64,000 bases of DNA. Origin: Planosporangium thailandense. GTDB taxonomy: Bacteria > Actinomycetota > Actinomycetes > Mycobacteriales > Micromonosporaceae. Below are positions 1 to 10,309 of the stretch, in pieces. Location: contig NZ_JAATVY010000002.1 of assembly GCF_011947195.1 (NCBI RefSeq), positions 62,001 to 126,000 of the forward strand, read 5' to 3'. The position numbers were made by a program, and so were the translations under genes. The stretch's first letter is position 1. Each line of letters starts with the position of its first letter. Under the pieces are notes generated by a model. It did no database searches. It was not told where the DNA came from and saw only the letters and a program-made list of their open reading frames with translations.

Positions 1-1426
1 GCAGCAGCCCACCCAGCAGGCACACCGCCGCGACGAGGACGTACATCTCACCTGGGTCGTGGCGGACCGTCATGGTCGCGAACGGCTGGGTGCCGAGAAA
101 CTCGACCTTCGACCCGTCCGGTAGGGGCCACGACTGGCCGGGCTTGAGCGCCCTCGTCGTGTCGAACTGCCTGAGCTGGCCGGAGGCGATGCGCGCCTGG
201 TCGAGCGTGTACACCGACTTCGCCAACCCGGCGTCCATGCCCAGGTTGCCCTTGTAGGCGACCAGCATGAGCCGCGGGTTGCGCTCCTGCGGGTGCAGGG
301 ACTCCGCGCTGTGCGTGTCCGTCGACGACATGGTCGGCAGGTAGATCCCCTGGAACCCGATCTGGTCGTTCGGGTCCTGCTTGCCGGTCTTCGGGTCGAC
401 GTTGGCGTCGGGGAACGCAGCGACGCCCTCGCTGGTCAGCGTGGCCTCGTTGCTCGGGATGAACGGCAGGACCGAGGTCTGCGACCGCCCGAACCGGTCG
501 GTGTACTTGATGATCGGCGCGTACCCGTGTCCCAGCAGGTAGACGCCTGCGCCGTCGACCCGCAGCGGGTGGTTGACCTGGATCTTGGCCGGGTGCTGCA
601 CCCCATCGGCGCCCGAGTAGTGCACGTACGCCGTGTACGAGGTCGGCTGGTCCTTGGCGGAGTAGGTCGCGTCGAAGCGGTCGAGCTGCACACAGAACGG
701 CGGCAGGTCGCCGGGGTGCACCCGGGCGCCCAGGCCGTAGTCGTCGTACTGCTGGAGCGTGTTGCAGAAAGCGTTGTCCGGCCCAGCGACGATGTTGCGG
801 CTGCCGTGCCAGCCGTACCACGAGCTGACCGCCACACCGATCAGGATCGCCAGCAGAGCGAAGTGGAAGAGCAGGTTGCCGCTCTCCTTCAGGTAGCCCT
901 TCTCGGCGCTGACCGTCGTGCCGCGCACGGCGACCCGGAAGCGGCGCTTGCGCAACAGCGCGGCGAGCTTCTCAACGTCCCCGCCCTTCCCTGTCGCGTA
1001 CGCGGGCATCCGTGACAGGCGCGCCGGCGCGTCCGGGGGCTGCCGCAGCAGCGCCGTGATGTGGCTGCGCAGACGGGGCACCAGGCAGCCCACGAGCGAG
1101 ATGAACAGCAGCAGGTAGATCGCCGAGAACCAGGGCGAGGAGAAGACGTCGAACAGGTAGAACCGGTCGAGCGTGCGGCCCAGGGAGCCGTGCGTGCGCA
1201 GGTACGTGTTGACGTCTTCGATCTTGATGCTGCGCTGCGGCAGCAGCGAACCGGGGATCGCCGCGACGGCGAGCAGGAACAGCAGCACCAGCGCGGTACG
1301 CATGCTGGTGAGCTGCCGCCAACCCCGGCGGGCGAGCGCGACCACCCAGGGCCCGAAGCCGTTGCCGCGCGGCAGCGGCGCACCGGAGTCGACGCGGTCG
1401 GCCGCTGGGGCCTCCACGGTTGCCAT
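1..1426 (-). CDS. resB: ResB-like cytochrome c biogenesis protein (3' end cut by window edge)
   Basis: Membrane component of system II cytochrome c maturation, which with a CcsA-type partner delivers haem to apocytochromes outside the membrane. The ATG at 1426 begins one base after the ccdA stop and the frame runs open to the left edge, giving about 475 codons. Hydrophobic segments are visible near residues 40-60, 85-110 and 185-205, followed by a long extracytoplasmic region, and another begins at the window edge. That layout (three early helices, large outer domain, last helix) matches ResB/Ccs1. It is the last gene seen of a minus-strand run of thioredoxin-like lipoprotein, CcdA and ResB; a CcsA partner would be expected just outside the window. 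Confidence 0.9.
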   Translation of the reverse strand, partial: MATVEAPAADRVDSGAPLPRGNGFGPWVVALARRGWRQLTSMRTALVLLFLLAVAAIPGSLLPQRSIKIEDVNTYLRTHGSLGRTLDRFYLFDVFSSPWFSAIYLLLFISLVGCLVPRLRSHITALLRQPPDAPARLSRMPAYATGKGGDVEKLAALLRKRRFRVAVRGTTVSAEKGYLKESGNLLFHFALLAILIGVAVSSWYGWHGSRNIVAGPDNAFCNTLQQYDDYGLGARVHPGDLPPFCVQLDRFDATYSAKDQPTSYTAYVHYSGADGVQHPAKIQVNHPLRVDGAGVYLLGHGYAPIIKYTDRFGRSQTSVLPFIPSNEATLTSEGVAAFPDANVDPKTGKQDPNDQIGFQGIYLPTMSSTDTHSAESLHPQERNPRLMLVAYKGNLGMDAGLAKSVYTLDQARIASGQLRQFDTTRALKPGQSWPLPDGSKVEFLGTQPFATMTVRHDPGEMYVLVAAVCLLGGLL

Positions 1427-2176
1427 CTAGACGCTCACCTCCCCCGCGCCGACCGTAGCGCGCAACCAGTTGACGAAGTCGAGCCAGCCGCCCGTGACGA
1501 GGGCCAACCCGACGACGATGAGCAGCACGCCGCCCAGCCGGGTGATCCACATGCTGTTGCGCCGGATCGCCCGGAACACCCCCAACAGCCGGCGGAAGCC
1601 GAGCCCGAACGCGATGAACGGCAGCCCGAGCCCGGCGCAGTACGCGGCGGCGAGGACCACCGCCCGGCCCATCGAGCCGCCGACGGCCGACAGCCCGAGC
1701 ACCACACCGAGCGTCGGCCCGAGGCACGGGCTCCACGACAGCGCGAAGACCGCGCCGAACACCGGGGCGCCGATCAGCCCGGCGTTCGGCAGCCGGTGGA
1801 TACGCCACTCCCGCTGGAGTCCGGGGATCAGGCCGGCGAACGCCGCCCCGAGCAAGATGATCAACGCACCGATGACGACCTCGACGACGCGCTGATGGCG
1901 CAGCAGCGACCGGCCGGCGCTGGCCAGGAGCACGTTGACGACCACGAACACGCTGGCGAACCCGGCGACGAACAGCGACGTGCCGGCCAGTACCCGGCCC
2001 CGGCGGGCACCGGAGTCCAGGTCCGCGCCGGCGAGACCGGTCACGTACGACAGGTAGCCGGGCACGAGCGGCAGCACGCACGGCGACAGGAAGCTGACCA
2101 GTCCGGCGATGGCCGAGACCACCACCGCCGACAACAGCGGCCCGGACTGTGCGATTCCCGCGAACGTGTTGCCCAT
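1427..2176 (-). CDS. ccdA: CcdA/DsbD-family thiol-disulfide transmembrane protein
   Basis: A 249-residue multi-helix membrane protein that passes electrons from cytoplasmic thioredoxin to extracytoplasmic thiol proteins so that apocytochrome c cysteines stay reduced. Two conserved cysteines lie in the family motifs SPCVLP (Cys33) and SPCLGP (Cys151), and about six hydrophobic segments are seen. The stop of the upstream thioredoxin-like gene meets this start (both at 2176) and its own stop abuts the resB start, so the three genes are surely cotranscribed and probably translationally coupled. Confidence 0.93.
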   Translation of the reverse strand: MGNTFAGIAQSGPLLSAVVVSAIAGLVSFLSPCVLPLVPGYLSYVTGLAGADLDSGARRGRVLAGTSLFVAGFASVFVVVNVLLASAGRSLLRHQRVVEVVIGALIILLGAAFAGLIPGLQREWRIHRLPNAGLIGAPVFGAVFALSWSPCLGPTLGVVLGLSAVGGSMGRAVVLAAAYCAGLGLPFIAFGLGFRRLLGVFRAIRRNSMWITRLGGVLLIVVGLALVTGGWLDFVNWLRATVGAGEVSV

Positions 2177-2733
2177 CAGGCCCGCTCCGCCGCGACCTTG
2201 CTGACCGCCGGTTCCAGCTCCTCGCGTACGAGCGCCTTGGTGTACAGCGCCGCGATCCGGCCCTGGCGGTCGACGATGATCGTGCTGGGAATCGCGGTCG
2301 GCGGGACCTTCGCGAAGTCGAGCGCGGTACGTCCGGCCGGGTCGAACAGGCTCGGGTAGGTGATGCCGTGGCTGTCGACGAACGCCTTGGCCTTGTCCCG
2401 GTCGTCGCGCACGTCGATGCCGACGAACGAGACCCGCTGGGACTTCGTCGCGTCGGCGACGGCGGCCAGCTCAGCCGCCTCCGCCCGGCACGGCCCGCAC
2501 CACGACGCCCAGAAGTTGACCACGACGACCTCGCCGCGGTGCTGGGCGAGGTCGAAGGTGCCGCCGTCGAGCAGGTCCCCGGTGAGCTTCGGCGCGGGCT
2601 GCCGCTTGCCGGTGTCGAAGAAGGTGCTCTGCCCGCCGCCCGACGCCGAGGCGGTCGACGAGGCGTGCGAGGAGCAGCCGGCGAGCGCCGCGAGCACAGC
2701 CAGCACGGAGACGAGCAGCTTCAGGCGGCGCAC
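2176..2733 (-). CDS. ResA/TlpA-like thioredoxin-fold lipoprotein
   Basis: An exported thiol reductase of the TlpA/ResA family, thought to reduce the haem-binding cysteines of apocytochrome c. The N-terminus is a lipoprotein signal with the lipobox LAALAGC (Cys20), followed by a Ser/Ala linker and a thioredoxin fold with the WCGPC active site (Cys79 and Cys82). The start is a choice between two in-frame GTG codons. The one at 2739 makes a GTGA overlap with the phosphatase stop, but the purine-rich AAAGGGGG at 2741-2748 is only one base from it and seven bases from the GTG at 2733, so 2733 is preferred. Being next to ccdA and resB supports the role. Confidence 0.88.
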   Translation of the reverse strand: MRRLKLLVSVLAVLAALAGCSSHASSTASASGGGQSTFFDTGKRQPAPKLTGDLLDGGTFDLAQHRGEVVVVNFWASWCGPCRAEAAELAAVADATKSQRVSFVGIDVRDDRDKAKAFVDSHGITYPSLFDPAGRTALDFAKVPPTAIPSTIIVDRQGRIAALYTKALVREELEPAVSKVAAERA

Positions 2734-2735
2734 GA

Positions 2736-3386
2736 TCACGCCCCCTTTGCCGTCCGGGCGCCCGGGGACATGGCGATCAGGTGGGCCGCGGGCTCGGAGT
2801 ACCCGATGCCGACGATCCGGGTGTCCTCGAAGTGGAAGCTGGTCAGGCTGGCGAGCGCGCACTGGCGGCGGCGCGGGTCGTGCCAGAGCCGCTTGTGCTC
2901 GACGAACCGGCGCAGCGTCCAGACCGGCAACTGGTGCGACACGCACACCGCCTCGTGCCCCTCGGCGGCCGCGCGGGCGTCCAGCAGCGCCGCGTACATC
3001 CGCTGCGCGATCTTGGTGTACGGCTCGCCCCAGGAGGGGGTGAACGGGTCGCGCATCAGGTACCAGTTGCGCGGCTGGCGCAGCGCGCCGTCGCCGACGG
3101 ACACCCGCTTGCCCTCGAACAGGTTCTCGCTCTCGATCAGCCGCTCGTCGATCTCGATCGGCAGGCCGAACTGGGCCGCGAACGGCTCGGCGGTCTGCTG
3201 CGCGCGCTCGAGCGGGCTGGCGATGACGTGGGTCACGTCGTGGCCGGCCAGCGACTCCGCGGCTGCCTTGGCCATCTGTACGCCCAGCTCGGACAGCCGG
3301 TAGCCGGGCAGTCGCCCGTACAGGATCTTCTCGGGGTTGTACACCTCACCGTGGCGGAGCACGTGGACGATCGTCTTCGTGCTCAT
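2736..3386 (-). CDS. Histidine phosphatase family protein
   Basis: A 216-residue member of the phosphoglycerate mutase-like histidine phosphatase superfamily. The catalytic LRHGE motif is at residues 10-14 (His12 is the phospho-acceptor), and the second conserved histidine is in VSHQLP. The family includes metabolite and protein phosphatases, and nothing here fixes the substrate. The ATG at 3386 overlaps the hemL stop as ATGA, and its own stop lies beside the start of the thioredoxin-like gene. An open frame continues upstream of 3386 inside hemL, but the overlap and the MSTKT start favour the shorter form. Confidence 0.88.
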   Translation of the reverse strand: MSTKTIVHVLRHGEVYNPEKILYGRLPGYRLSELGVQMAKAAAESLAGHDVTHVIASPLERAQQTAEPFAAQFGLPIEIDERLIESENLFEGKRVSVGDGALRQPRNWYLMRDPFTPSWGEPYTKIAQRMYAALLDARAAAEGHEAVCVSHQLPVWTLRRFVEHKRLWHDPRRRQCALASLTSFHFEDTRIVGIGYSEPAAHLIAMSPGARTAKGA

Positions 3387-4693
3387 CCAATAACCTCCGC
3401 GGCGGCGCGGGCGGCGTACGGCAGGGCCGACTCGATGATCTCCAACGCCGCGTCGTCGATCGCCGCGGACACGAACCACACCTCGTACGCGCTCGGCGGC
3501 AGGTAGACGCCGCGGGCCAGCATCTCCTGGAAGAAGGCGCGGAACGCGTCGACGTTCTGGGTCTGCGCGTCGGCGTAGCTGGCGACGTCGCGGTCGGTGA
3601 AGAAGACCGAGAACATGTTTCCCGCGTACGAGACGTGGTGCGGAACGCCGGCCGCGGAGAGCGCGTCGGAGGCGAGCTTGCTCACGACCTCGGCCGTGGT
3701 GTTCAGCCGGTCGTAGACCTCGTCGGTGCAGTTGCGCAGGGTGGCGATGCCGGCCGCGCAGGCGAGCGGGTTACCCGACAGCGTGCCGGCCTGGTAGACC
3801 GGGCCGGCCGGCGCGAGCCTGTCCATGACCTCGGCGCGGCCGCCGAAGGCCGCGGCCGGCAGGCCGCCGCCCATGACCTTGCCGAAGGTGTACAGGTCGG
3901 CGTCGACCGGGTCGAGCCCGGCCCAGCCGGAGCGCGACACCCGGAAACCGGTCATGACCTCGTCGAGGATGAGCAGGGCTCCGTTGCGGTGGGCGAGGTC
4001 GGCCAGCTTGGCGTTGAACCCGTCGCGGGGCGCGACGACGCCCATGTTGCCGGCGGCAGCCTCGGTGATGATCGCGGCGATCTGGCCCGGCGCGCTCTCG
4101 AAGGCCCGCTCGACCGCGGCGATGTCGTTGTACGGCAGCACGATCGTGTCGGCCGCGGCGGCACCGGTCACCCCGGGGGTGTCGGGCAGGCCGAGCGTCG
4201 CCACCCCGGACCCGGCGGACGCGAGCAGCGCGTCGACGTGCCCGTGGTAGCAGCCGGCGAACTTGATGACCTTGGTGCGTCCGGTGTACCCGCGGGCCAG
4301 CCGGATGGCGCTCATCGTCGCCTCGGTGCCCGAGTTGACCAGCCGTACGCTCTCGACCGGGGTACGCGCCACGATCTCCTCAGCGAGGTCGACCTCGCCG
4401 GGGGTCGGCGTGCCGAAGCTCGTGCCGCGCGCGGCGGCGGCGGTCACGGCCTCGACCACCGCCGGATGCGCGTGGCCGAGGACCAGCGGACCCCAGGAGC
4501 AGACGAGGTCGACGTAACGACGGTCGTCGGCGTCGTAGAGCCAGCAGCCGGTACCCCGGACCATGAACCGGGGCGTGCCACCGACCGCGCGGAAGGCACG
4601 CACGGGGGAGTTGACCCCACCCGGCACGATGGCGCGGGCGCGGTCGAAAAGGGCCTGGGAAGCCGGCGCGTCGGCCGGGTATGTCTCTGTCAC
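3383..4693 (-). CDS. hemL: Glutamate-1-semialdehyde 2,1-aminomutase
   Basis: PLP enzyme that converts glutamate-1-semialdehyde to 5-aminolevulinate, the last step of the C5 route to tetrapyrroles. The 436-residue length is normal. The N-terminal [11 protein letters not shown], the LDEVMTGFR segment and the PLP-lysine motif TFGKVMGGG (Lys near residue 272) are all present. Translation starts at a GTG at 4693. It is the first gene of a five-gene minus-strand operon, which couples haem precursor synthesis with the cytochrome c maturation proteins encoded downstream. Confidence 0.96.
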   Translation of the reverse strand: MTETYPADAPASQALFDRARAIVPGGVNSPVRAFRAVGGTPRFMVRGTGCWLYDADDRRYVDLVCSWGPLVLGHAHPAVVEAVTAAAARGTSFGTPTPGEVDLAEEIVARTPVESVRLVNSGTEATMSAIRLARGYTGRTKVIKFAGCYHGHVDALLASAGSGVATLGLPDTPGVTGAAAADTIVLPYNDIAAVERAFESAPGQIAAIITEAAAGNMGVVAPRDGFNAKLADLAHRNGALLILDEVMTGFRVSRSGWAGLDPVDADLYTFGKVMGGGLPAAAFGGRAEVMDRLAPAGPVYQAGTLSGNPLACAAGIATLRNCTDEVYDRLNTTAEVVSKLASDALSAAGVPHHVSYAGNMFSVFFTDRDVASYADAQTQNVDAFRAFFQEMLARGVYLPPSAYEVWFVSAAIDDAALEIIESALPYAARAAAEVIG

Positions 4694-4844
4694 GGCTCCA
4701 TCATTGTGGCAGCCTGAGGGGGGTTGGATGCCAGTGCCCCCTGTGCGCGACCTGCGAGGTCACGGCCAGCGATCGGTACGCGTCACCGCGCACCGGCCAT
4801 CACGACGTGATGCCGGCGCCGGACGCGCACGTTAGGCTGGCGGA

Positions 4845-5174
4845 GTGGAACGTCCTGATCTATCCATCTCGGTCCAGCAGAGCCCGAACGAGGCGCTCGT
4901 CACGCTGGCCGGAGAGATCGACATGTCCACCGCCGGCCGACTGTCGGCCGCCGTCAGCGAACTTCTCAACCCCGCACCGCCGCGGGTGGTGCTCGATCTC
5001 GGTGGCGTCACGTTCTGCGACTCGCAGGGGCTCGGCACGCTGGTCGTCCTCAGCCGCAAGGCGTCGCTCGCCCAGAGCGTCCTGGTGCTGGTCAACGTGG
5101 GCGACTTCCTACTGCGGGTCCTCGACATCACCGGCCTGCGGGACGCGCTCATGATCCAGGAGACGACCTCCTGA
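4845..5174 (+). CDS. STAS-domain anti-sigma factor antagonist
   Basis: A 109-residue single-domain protein of the SpoIIAA/RsbV family, which binds an anti-sigma kinase when unphosphorylated and so frees a sigma factor. The motif FCDSQGLGTLV carries the predicted phospho-acceptor Ser60. The start is a GTG at 4845. The box TAGGCT (4833-4838) lies exactly six bases before it, so the message is probably leaderless. It stands beside a response regulator, a giant hybrid kinase and a SpoIIE-type phosphatase, which could dephosphorylate such a protein; the partnership is inferred. Confidence 0.88.
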   Translation: MERPDLSISVQQSPNEALVTLAGEIDMSTAGRLSAAVSELLNPAPPRVVLDLGGVTFCDSQGLGTLVVLSRKASLAQSVLVLVNVGDFLLRVLDITGLRDALMIQETTS

Positions 5175-5193
5175 GGGCGGCACCGCCCCGAGA

Positions 5194-5784
5194 TCAGTAC
5201 ATCCGCCGCCGCGCCCGCGACAGCACGCTGGCCGCCTTCTCGGCCTGCTCACGGGCGGTCCGATCATCGGGCGCGGCCGTTGCCACGGTCAGCAGTTCCA
5301 AGGCCTCGTCGATCGCCGTTCCGGCCCCCCGCAGCGCCGCCTCGCGGCTGCGCGTCACCTCCGCCTGCGCCTGCAACTGCTGCGTCTTCGTCCATAGCTC
5401 GACGAAGACGGACACCTTCGCCCGCAGGACCCACGGGTCGAACGGCTTGGACAGGTAGTCCACCGCGCCCACCGCGTACCCACGCAGCGCGAGCTGAGAG
5501 TCCCGGTCCGCGGCGGTCAGGAAGATGATCGGAATGTGCCGGGTGCGCTCGCGCCGCTTGATGTGGCGTGCGGTTTCGAAGCCGTCCATCTCCGGCATCT
5601 GAGCATCGAGCAGGATGAGCGCGAAATCGTTGACGAGGAGGTGCTTGAGCGCTTCCTCCCCGCTGTTGGCGCTGACCGCCTGCACCGGCAGCCCCTGCAG
5701 GATCGCCTCCAGCGCCAGCAGGTTGTCATGCCGGTCATCGACCAGCAGCACCTTCGCCGTCTGGCGCTCGGTGGAGATGGACAC
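5194..5784 (-). CDS. Response regulator with receiver domain and helical tail
   Basis: A 196-residue protein with an N-terminal receiver domain (about residues 11-130). The acidic pair Asp16-Asp17, phospho-acceptor Asp60 (LLDAQMP) and the conserved lysine in LSKPFD are present. The tail of about 65 residues is charged and helical, with no DNA-binding or catalytic domain, so the output is probably protein-protein. The GTG start at 5784 has AAGGAG seven bases upstream. The gene lies 36 bp downstream of the hybrid kinase on the same strand, so the kinase is the likely phosphate donor. Confidence 0.88.
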   Translation of the reverse strand: MSISTERQTAKVLLVDDRHDNLLALEAILQGLPVQAVSANSGEEALKHLLVNDFALILLDAQMPEMDGFETARHIKRRERTRHIPIIFLTAADRDSQLALRGYAVGAVDYLSKPFDPWVLRAKVSVFVELWTKTQQLQAQAEVTRSREAALRGAGTAIDEALELLTVATAAPDDRTAREQAEKAASVLSRARRRMY

Positions 5785-5820
5785 TCAACGACTCCTTCGC
5801 ACGCGGGCGGTCTGAAGCAG

Positions 5821-8800
5821 TTATACCGCCCGGCCCTCGCCGTGGACCCAGGCCGCCATGACCTCGAGCAGCTCGTCGAGGTCGACCGGCTTGGTGATGT
5901 AGTCGCTGGCGCCGGCGGCGAGGCTGGACTCGCGGTCCCCGGGCATCGCCTTCGCCGTCAGGAAGACCACCGGCAGGTCGGCGAAGTGCGGGTTGCGCCG
6001 GATCAGCCGGGTCGTCTCGTTGCCGTCCATGTTCGGCATCATCGCGTCCATCAGGACGATGTCCACCCGGCCGTGCTCGCCGAGGATACGCACGCCGTCC
6101 GCGCCGTTGTCGGCGTACAGCACGGTCATCCCCTGCAGCTCCAGGGCGCTGGTCAGGGCGAACACGTTGCGTACGTCGTCGTCGATGATCAGCACGGTGG
6201 AGCCGTCGAGCTGCCGGGCCGCCGGGCTGGGCCGCCGTTCGGGGGTGCTGAGCGTACGGATCATCGGCGTACCGGAGCGTACGGACGTCGCCGCCACCGC
6301 CAAGGCATCGCTGGCGACCACGGGCGTCACCACATTTTCGACCGGCATCGTCTCCGGCAGGTAGAGCGTGAACGTGGAGCCGGTGCCGACCCGCGACGTC
6401 ACCTCGATCATGCCGCCGAGCAGGCGCGCCAGCTCCCGGCTGATCGACAGGCCCAGACCGGTGCCACCGTACTTGCGGCTGGTCGTGCCGTCGGCCTGCT
6501 GGAACGCCTCGAAGATCAGGGTGAGCTTGTCGTCCGAGATGCCGATACCCGTGTCCGCGACGGTGAACGAGATCACACGCGGCGCGTTGTCGAGCGTCGG
6601 CACCCGGTACATCTTGCTTTCGGGGGCGAACGCCATCCGGAGCGTGACCGAACCGGTGTCGGTGAACTTCACCGCGTTCGACACCAGGTTGCGCAGGATC
6701 TGCTGCAGCCGCTGCGCGTCGGTGACCAGCATCTCCGGCAGGCCGGGCTCGGTCGTCACGACGAAGTCCAGCCCCTTCTCCTCCGCCTGCGGGGCGAAGG
6801 CGCTCTCGACGTACGAGCGGATCTCGCTGAACGACACCTCGCCCGGCTCGACGTCCATCCGGCCGGCCTCGATCTTGGACAGGTCGAGGATGTCGTCGAT
6901 GAGCGCCAGCAGGTCGGAGCCGGCACTGTGGATCGTCCGGGCGAACTCGACCTGCTTGGTCGACAGGTTCTGCTCCGGGTTGTCGGCGAGCAGGCGGGAC
7001 AGCAGCAGCATCGAGTTGAGCGGGGTCCGCAGCTCGTGGCTCATGTTGGCCAGGAACTCCGACTTGTACTGCGACGCCTGTGCGAGCTGCTGCGCCTTCT
7101 CCTCCAGACCGAGCCGGGCCATCTCGATCTCGCGGTTCTGCATCTCGATGTTGCCCTTCTGCTCGGAGAGCAGAGCGGCCTTCTCCTCCAGCTCGGCGTT
7201 GGTGCGCTGCAGCTCGGCCGACTGTTCCTGCAGCTCAAGGGCCAGCCGCTGGGACTGCTCCAGCAGCTCCTCGGTGCGGCGGTTGGCGAGGATCGTGTTG
7301 AGCGCCAGCCCGATGGTCACCACGAGCCGGTCGAGGAAGGCCAGGTGCAGCTCGGAGAAGCCGGACACGGTGGCGAACTCGATGACGCCGAGCGGCTCGC
7401 CCTCGTAGAGCACCGGTAGCACGACCAGGTCGGCCGGCGGCGTGCTGGCGATACCGGAGCGCACCGTGATGCCCCCGGGCTGCGGGGTGGTCACCCGTAC
7501 CGTGCGGCGGGACAGCGCCGCCTCGCCGACCAGCCCCTCGCCGGGGGCGAAGCTGATGTCGAAGTCGGGGGCGTACCCGTACGACGCCGTCAGCCGCAGC
7601 CGCGGCTGCCCGTCCTCCTCCCGGGCCAGGAAGAACGCGCCGAGCTGGGCGTCGACCAGCGGTGTCACTTCGGCCATGATCATGCGGCAGACCTCGTCGA
7701 GGTCGCGCTGGCCCTGGAGCAGACCGCCGACCCGGGCCACGTTGGAGTCCAGCCAGCCCTGCTCCGCGTTCTTCTTGGTGGTCTCGCGGAGCGTGACGAT
7801 CATCTGGTTGATGTTGTCCTTGAGCTCCTCGACCTCGCCCTCGGCGTTGACCGTGATCTGCTGACTGAGGTCACCGAGGGTCACCGCCGTGGACACCTCG
7901 GCGATCGCGCGCAGCTGCGTGGTCAGCGTGCCGGCGAGCTGGTTGACGTTCTCAGTCAGGTCCCGCCAGGTACCCGACACGCCCTTGACCTGCGCCTGAC
8001 CGCCCAGCTTGCCCTCGGTACCCACCTCGCGCGCCACCCGCGTGACCTCGTCGGCGAACGACGACAGCTGGTCGACCATCGTGTTCACGGTGCTCTTCAA
8101 CTCGAGGATCTCGCCCTCGGCGTCGACAGTGATCTTCTGGGTCAGGTCACCCTTCGCCACCGCCGTCGTGACCTGCGCGATGTTACGTACCTGGCTGGTC
8201 AGGTTGGACGCCATGAAGTTCACGTTGTCGGTCAGGTCCCGCCAGGTACCCGACACGCCCCGCACCTGCGCCTGACCGCCCAGCTTGCCCTCGGTACCCA
8301 CCTCGCGCGCCACCCGGGTCACCTCGTCGGCGAACGACGACAGCTGGTCGACCATCGTGTTCACGGTGCTCTTCAGCTCGAGGATCTCGCCCTCGGCGTC
8401 GACAGTGATCTTCTGGGTCAGGTCGCCGCGCGCGACCGCGGCCGAAACCTGCGCGATGTTACGCACCTGGCCGGTCAGGTTGGACGCCATGAAGTTCACG
8501 TTGTCGGTCAGGTCCCGCCAGGTACCCGACACGCCCTTGACCTGCGCCTGACCGCCCAGCTTGCCCTCGGTACCCACCTCGCGCGCCACCCGCGTGACCT
8601 CGTCGGCGAACGACGACAGCTGGTCGACCATCGTGTTCACGGTGCTCTTCAGCTCGAGGATCTCGCCCCGGGCGTCGACGGTGATCTTCTGGGTCAGGTC
8701 ACCCTTCGCCACCGCGGTCGTGACCTGCGCGATGTTACGCACCTGACTGGTCAGGTTGCCGGCGAGCTGGTTGACATTCTCGGTCAGGTCCCGCCAGGTA

Positions 8801-10191
8801 CCCGACACGCCCCGCACCTGCGCCTGGCCGCCCAGCTTGCCCTCGGTACCCACCTCGCGCGCCACCCGCGTGACCTCGTCGGCGAACGACGACAACTGGT
8901 CGACCATCGTGTTCACGGTGTTCTTCAGGGCCAGGATCTCGCCCCGGGCGTCGACAGTGATCTTCTGGGTCAGGTCACCCTTCGCCACCGCCGTCGTGAC
9001 CTGCGCGATGTTACGCACCTGACTGGTCAGGTTGCCGGCGAGCTGGTTGACGTTCTCGGTCAGGTCCCGCCAGGTGCCGGACACGCCGGACACCTGCGCC
9101 TGGCCGCCCAGCTTGCCCTCGGTACCCACCTCGCGCGCCACCCGCGTGACCTCGTCGGCGAACGACGACAGCTGGTCGACCATCGTGTTCACGGCTTCCT
9201 TGAGCTCGAGGATCTCGCCCTGCGCGCTCACGGTGATCTTCTGGGAGAGGTCGCCGCGGGCCACCGCGGTCGTGACCTGGGCGATGTTACGCACCTGGCT
9301 GGTCAGGTTGGACGCCATGAAGTTCACGGCGTCGGTGAGGTCCTTCCAGGTACCGGCGACGCCGGGCACCTCGGCCTGGCCGCCGAGCTTGCCCTCGGTA
9401 CCCACCTCGCGGGCCACCGTGATCACCTGCTGCGCGAAGATCCGCAGCGTGTCGGTAAGGGAGTTGATGGTGTCGGCCAGCTCGGCGACCTCACCCTTCG
9501 CCGACACGGTGATCTTCTGCGACAGGTCGCCGTGCGCGATCGCGGTGGTCACCTCGGAGATCGACCGCACCTGGCTGGTCAGGTTGGACGCCATGGTGTT
9601 GACCGAGTCCGTCAGGTCACGCCAGGTGCCGGCGACGCCGCGCACGTCCGCCTGACCGCCCAGCTTGCCCTCGGTACCCACCTCACGCGCCACCCGCGTG
9701 ACCTCGTCGGCGAACGACGACAGCTGGTCGACCATCGTGTTCACGGTGCGGCCGATCCGGAGGAACTCACCCTTGAGGGAGTGACCCTCGATCTCGAGGG
9801 CCATCTTCTGCGACAGGTCGCCCTCGGCCACGGCCACGATCACGCGGGCGATCTCGGTGGTCGGGCTCGCCAGATCGTCGATGAGCGAGTTGACCGCGTG
9901 TACGCCCTCGGCCCACTCGCCCGCGAACTGCTCCTCGTCGATGCGCTCGGTCAGCTTGCCGTCCCGGCCGACCACGCGCCGGATGCGCAGCAGTTCCCGG
10001 TTGCGGTGTTCCTGGATGTCGATCACCCGGTTGAGCTGGTCGCACACCTCGCCAGCCAGGCCGGTCCGCCGGCGCAGCCGGGGCTTGAAGTCACCATCGC
10101 CCACCCGCGTCAGGACCTGTGCCAGCTCCTCCAACAGGCCGTTGTCATCCGGGTCGGTGGCGACGTTGGTCACCTCGTCGACGGTGGTCAT
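5821..10191 (-). CDS. Soluble poly-HAMP hybrid sensor histidine kinase
   Basis: A 1456-residue protein with no membrane segment. After a short GDGDF-containing head, residues of about 80-800 are a tandem array of HAMP units of about 92 residues; eight GDL[ST]Q signatures and seven [12 protein letters not shown] linkers can be counted. Then follow a GAF domain (about 830-985), a coiled coil rich in Glu and Gln (about 975-1045), a HisKA domain with His1052 in SHELRTPL, an HATPase domain (about 1165-1275, NAVKF, DTGIG and GTGLGL boxes) and a receiver with Asp1382. The ATG at 10191 has GGGAGG upstream. Such kinases recur in actinobacteria and are linked to stress and development; the ligand is unknown. 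The regulator at 5194-5784 is likely its partner. Confidence 0.92.
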   Translation of the reverse strand: MTTVDEVTNVATDPDDNGLLEELAQVLTRVGDGDFKPRLRRRTGLAGEVCDQLNRVIDIQEHRNRELLRIRRVVGRDGKLTERIDEEQFAGEWAEGVHAVNSLIDDLASPTTEIARVIVAVAEGDLSQKMALEIEGHSLKGEFLRIGRTVNTMVDQLSSFADEVTRVAREVGTEGKLGGQADVRGVAGTWRDLTDSVNTMASNLTSQVRSISEVTTAIAHGDLSQKITVSAKGEVAELADTINSLTDTLRIFAQQVITVAREVGTEGKLGGQAEVPGVAGTWKDLTDAVNFMASNLTSQVRNIAQVTTAVARGDLSQKITVSAQGEILELKEAVNTMVDQLSSFADEVTRVAREVGTEGKLGGQAQVSGVSGTWRDLTENVNQLAGNLTSQVRNIAQVTTAVAKGDLTQKITVDARGEILALKNTVNTMVDQLSSFADEVTRVAREVGTEGKLGGQAQVRGVSGTWRDLTENVNQLAGNLTSQVRNIAQVTTAVAKGDLTQKITVDARGEILELKSTVNTMVDQLSSFADEVTRVAREVGTEGKLGGQAQVKGVSGTWRDLTDNVNFMASNLTGQVRNIAQVSAAVARGDLTQKITVDAEGEILELKSTVNTMVDQLSSFADEVTRVAREVGTEGKLGGQAQVRGVSGTWRDLTDNVNFMASNLTSQVRNIAQVTTAVAKGDLTQKITVDAEGEILELKSTVNTMVDQLSSFADEVTRVAREVGTEGKLGGQAQVKGVSGTWRDLTENVNQLAGTLTTQLRAIAEVSTAVTLGDLSQQITVNAEGEVEELKDNINQMIVTLRETTKKNAEQGWLDSNVARVGGLLQGQRDLDEVCRMIMAEVTPLVDAQLGAFFLAREEDGQPRLRLTASYGYAPDFDISFAPGEGLVGEAALSRRTVRVTTPQPGGITVRSGIASTPPADLVVLPVLYEGEPLGVIEFATVSGFSELHLAFLDRLVVTIGLALNTILANRRTEELLEQSQRLALELQEQSAELQRTNAELEEKAALLSEQKGNIEMQNREIEMARLGLEEKAQQLAQASQYKSEFLANMSHELRTPLNSMLLLSRLLADNPEQNLSTKQVEFARTIHSAGSDLLALIDDILDLSKIEAGRMDVEPGEVSFSEIRSYVESAFAPQAEEKGLDFVVTTEPGLPEMLVTDAQRLQQILRNLVSNAVKFTDTGSVTLRMAFAPESKMYRVPTLDNAPRVISFTVADTGIGISDDKLTLIFEAFQQADGTTSRKYGGTGLGLSISRELARLLGGMIEVTSRVGTGSTFTLYLPETMPVENVVTPVVASDALAVAATSVRSGTPMIRTLSTPERRPSPAARQLDGSTVLIIDDDVRNVFALTSALELQGMTVLYADNGADGVRILGEHGRVDIVLMDAMMPNMDGNETTRLIRRNPHFADLPVVFLTAKAMPGDRESSLAAGASDYITKPVDLDELLEVMAAWVHGEGRAV
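7930..9780 (-). repeat. 276-bp tandem repeats encoding the HAMP array
   Basis: Inside the kinase gene, units of 276 bp (92 codons) follow one another. Equivalent positions fall at 8009, 8285 and 8561, exactly one period apart. The central units are the most alike and the outer ones the most diverged, as expected of repeats kept uniform by recombination. Confidence 0.9.
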
Positions 10192-10309
10192 GACGGTCCT
10201 CCCGCGGCGGGTCGATGAGCTGGCCGCACTCTAATGCTCGGATCAACGACACATATGAACGAGTGCCCCGGCTTGGATTGTTACCACCCTTCCGGGGAGA
10301 CTGCGAGAT

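Noticed and set aside
5536-7419. A 627-codon plus-strand open frame antisense to the hybrid kinase
   Set aside because: Composition is that of a GC-frame shadow, and the opposite strand is a clear kinase.
7930-9780. Regularly spaced repeats resembling an array
   Set aside because: They are 276-bp coding repeats for HAMP units, not CRISPR repeats with unique spacers.
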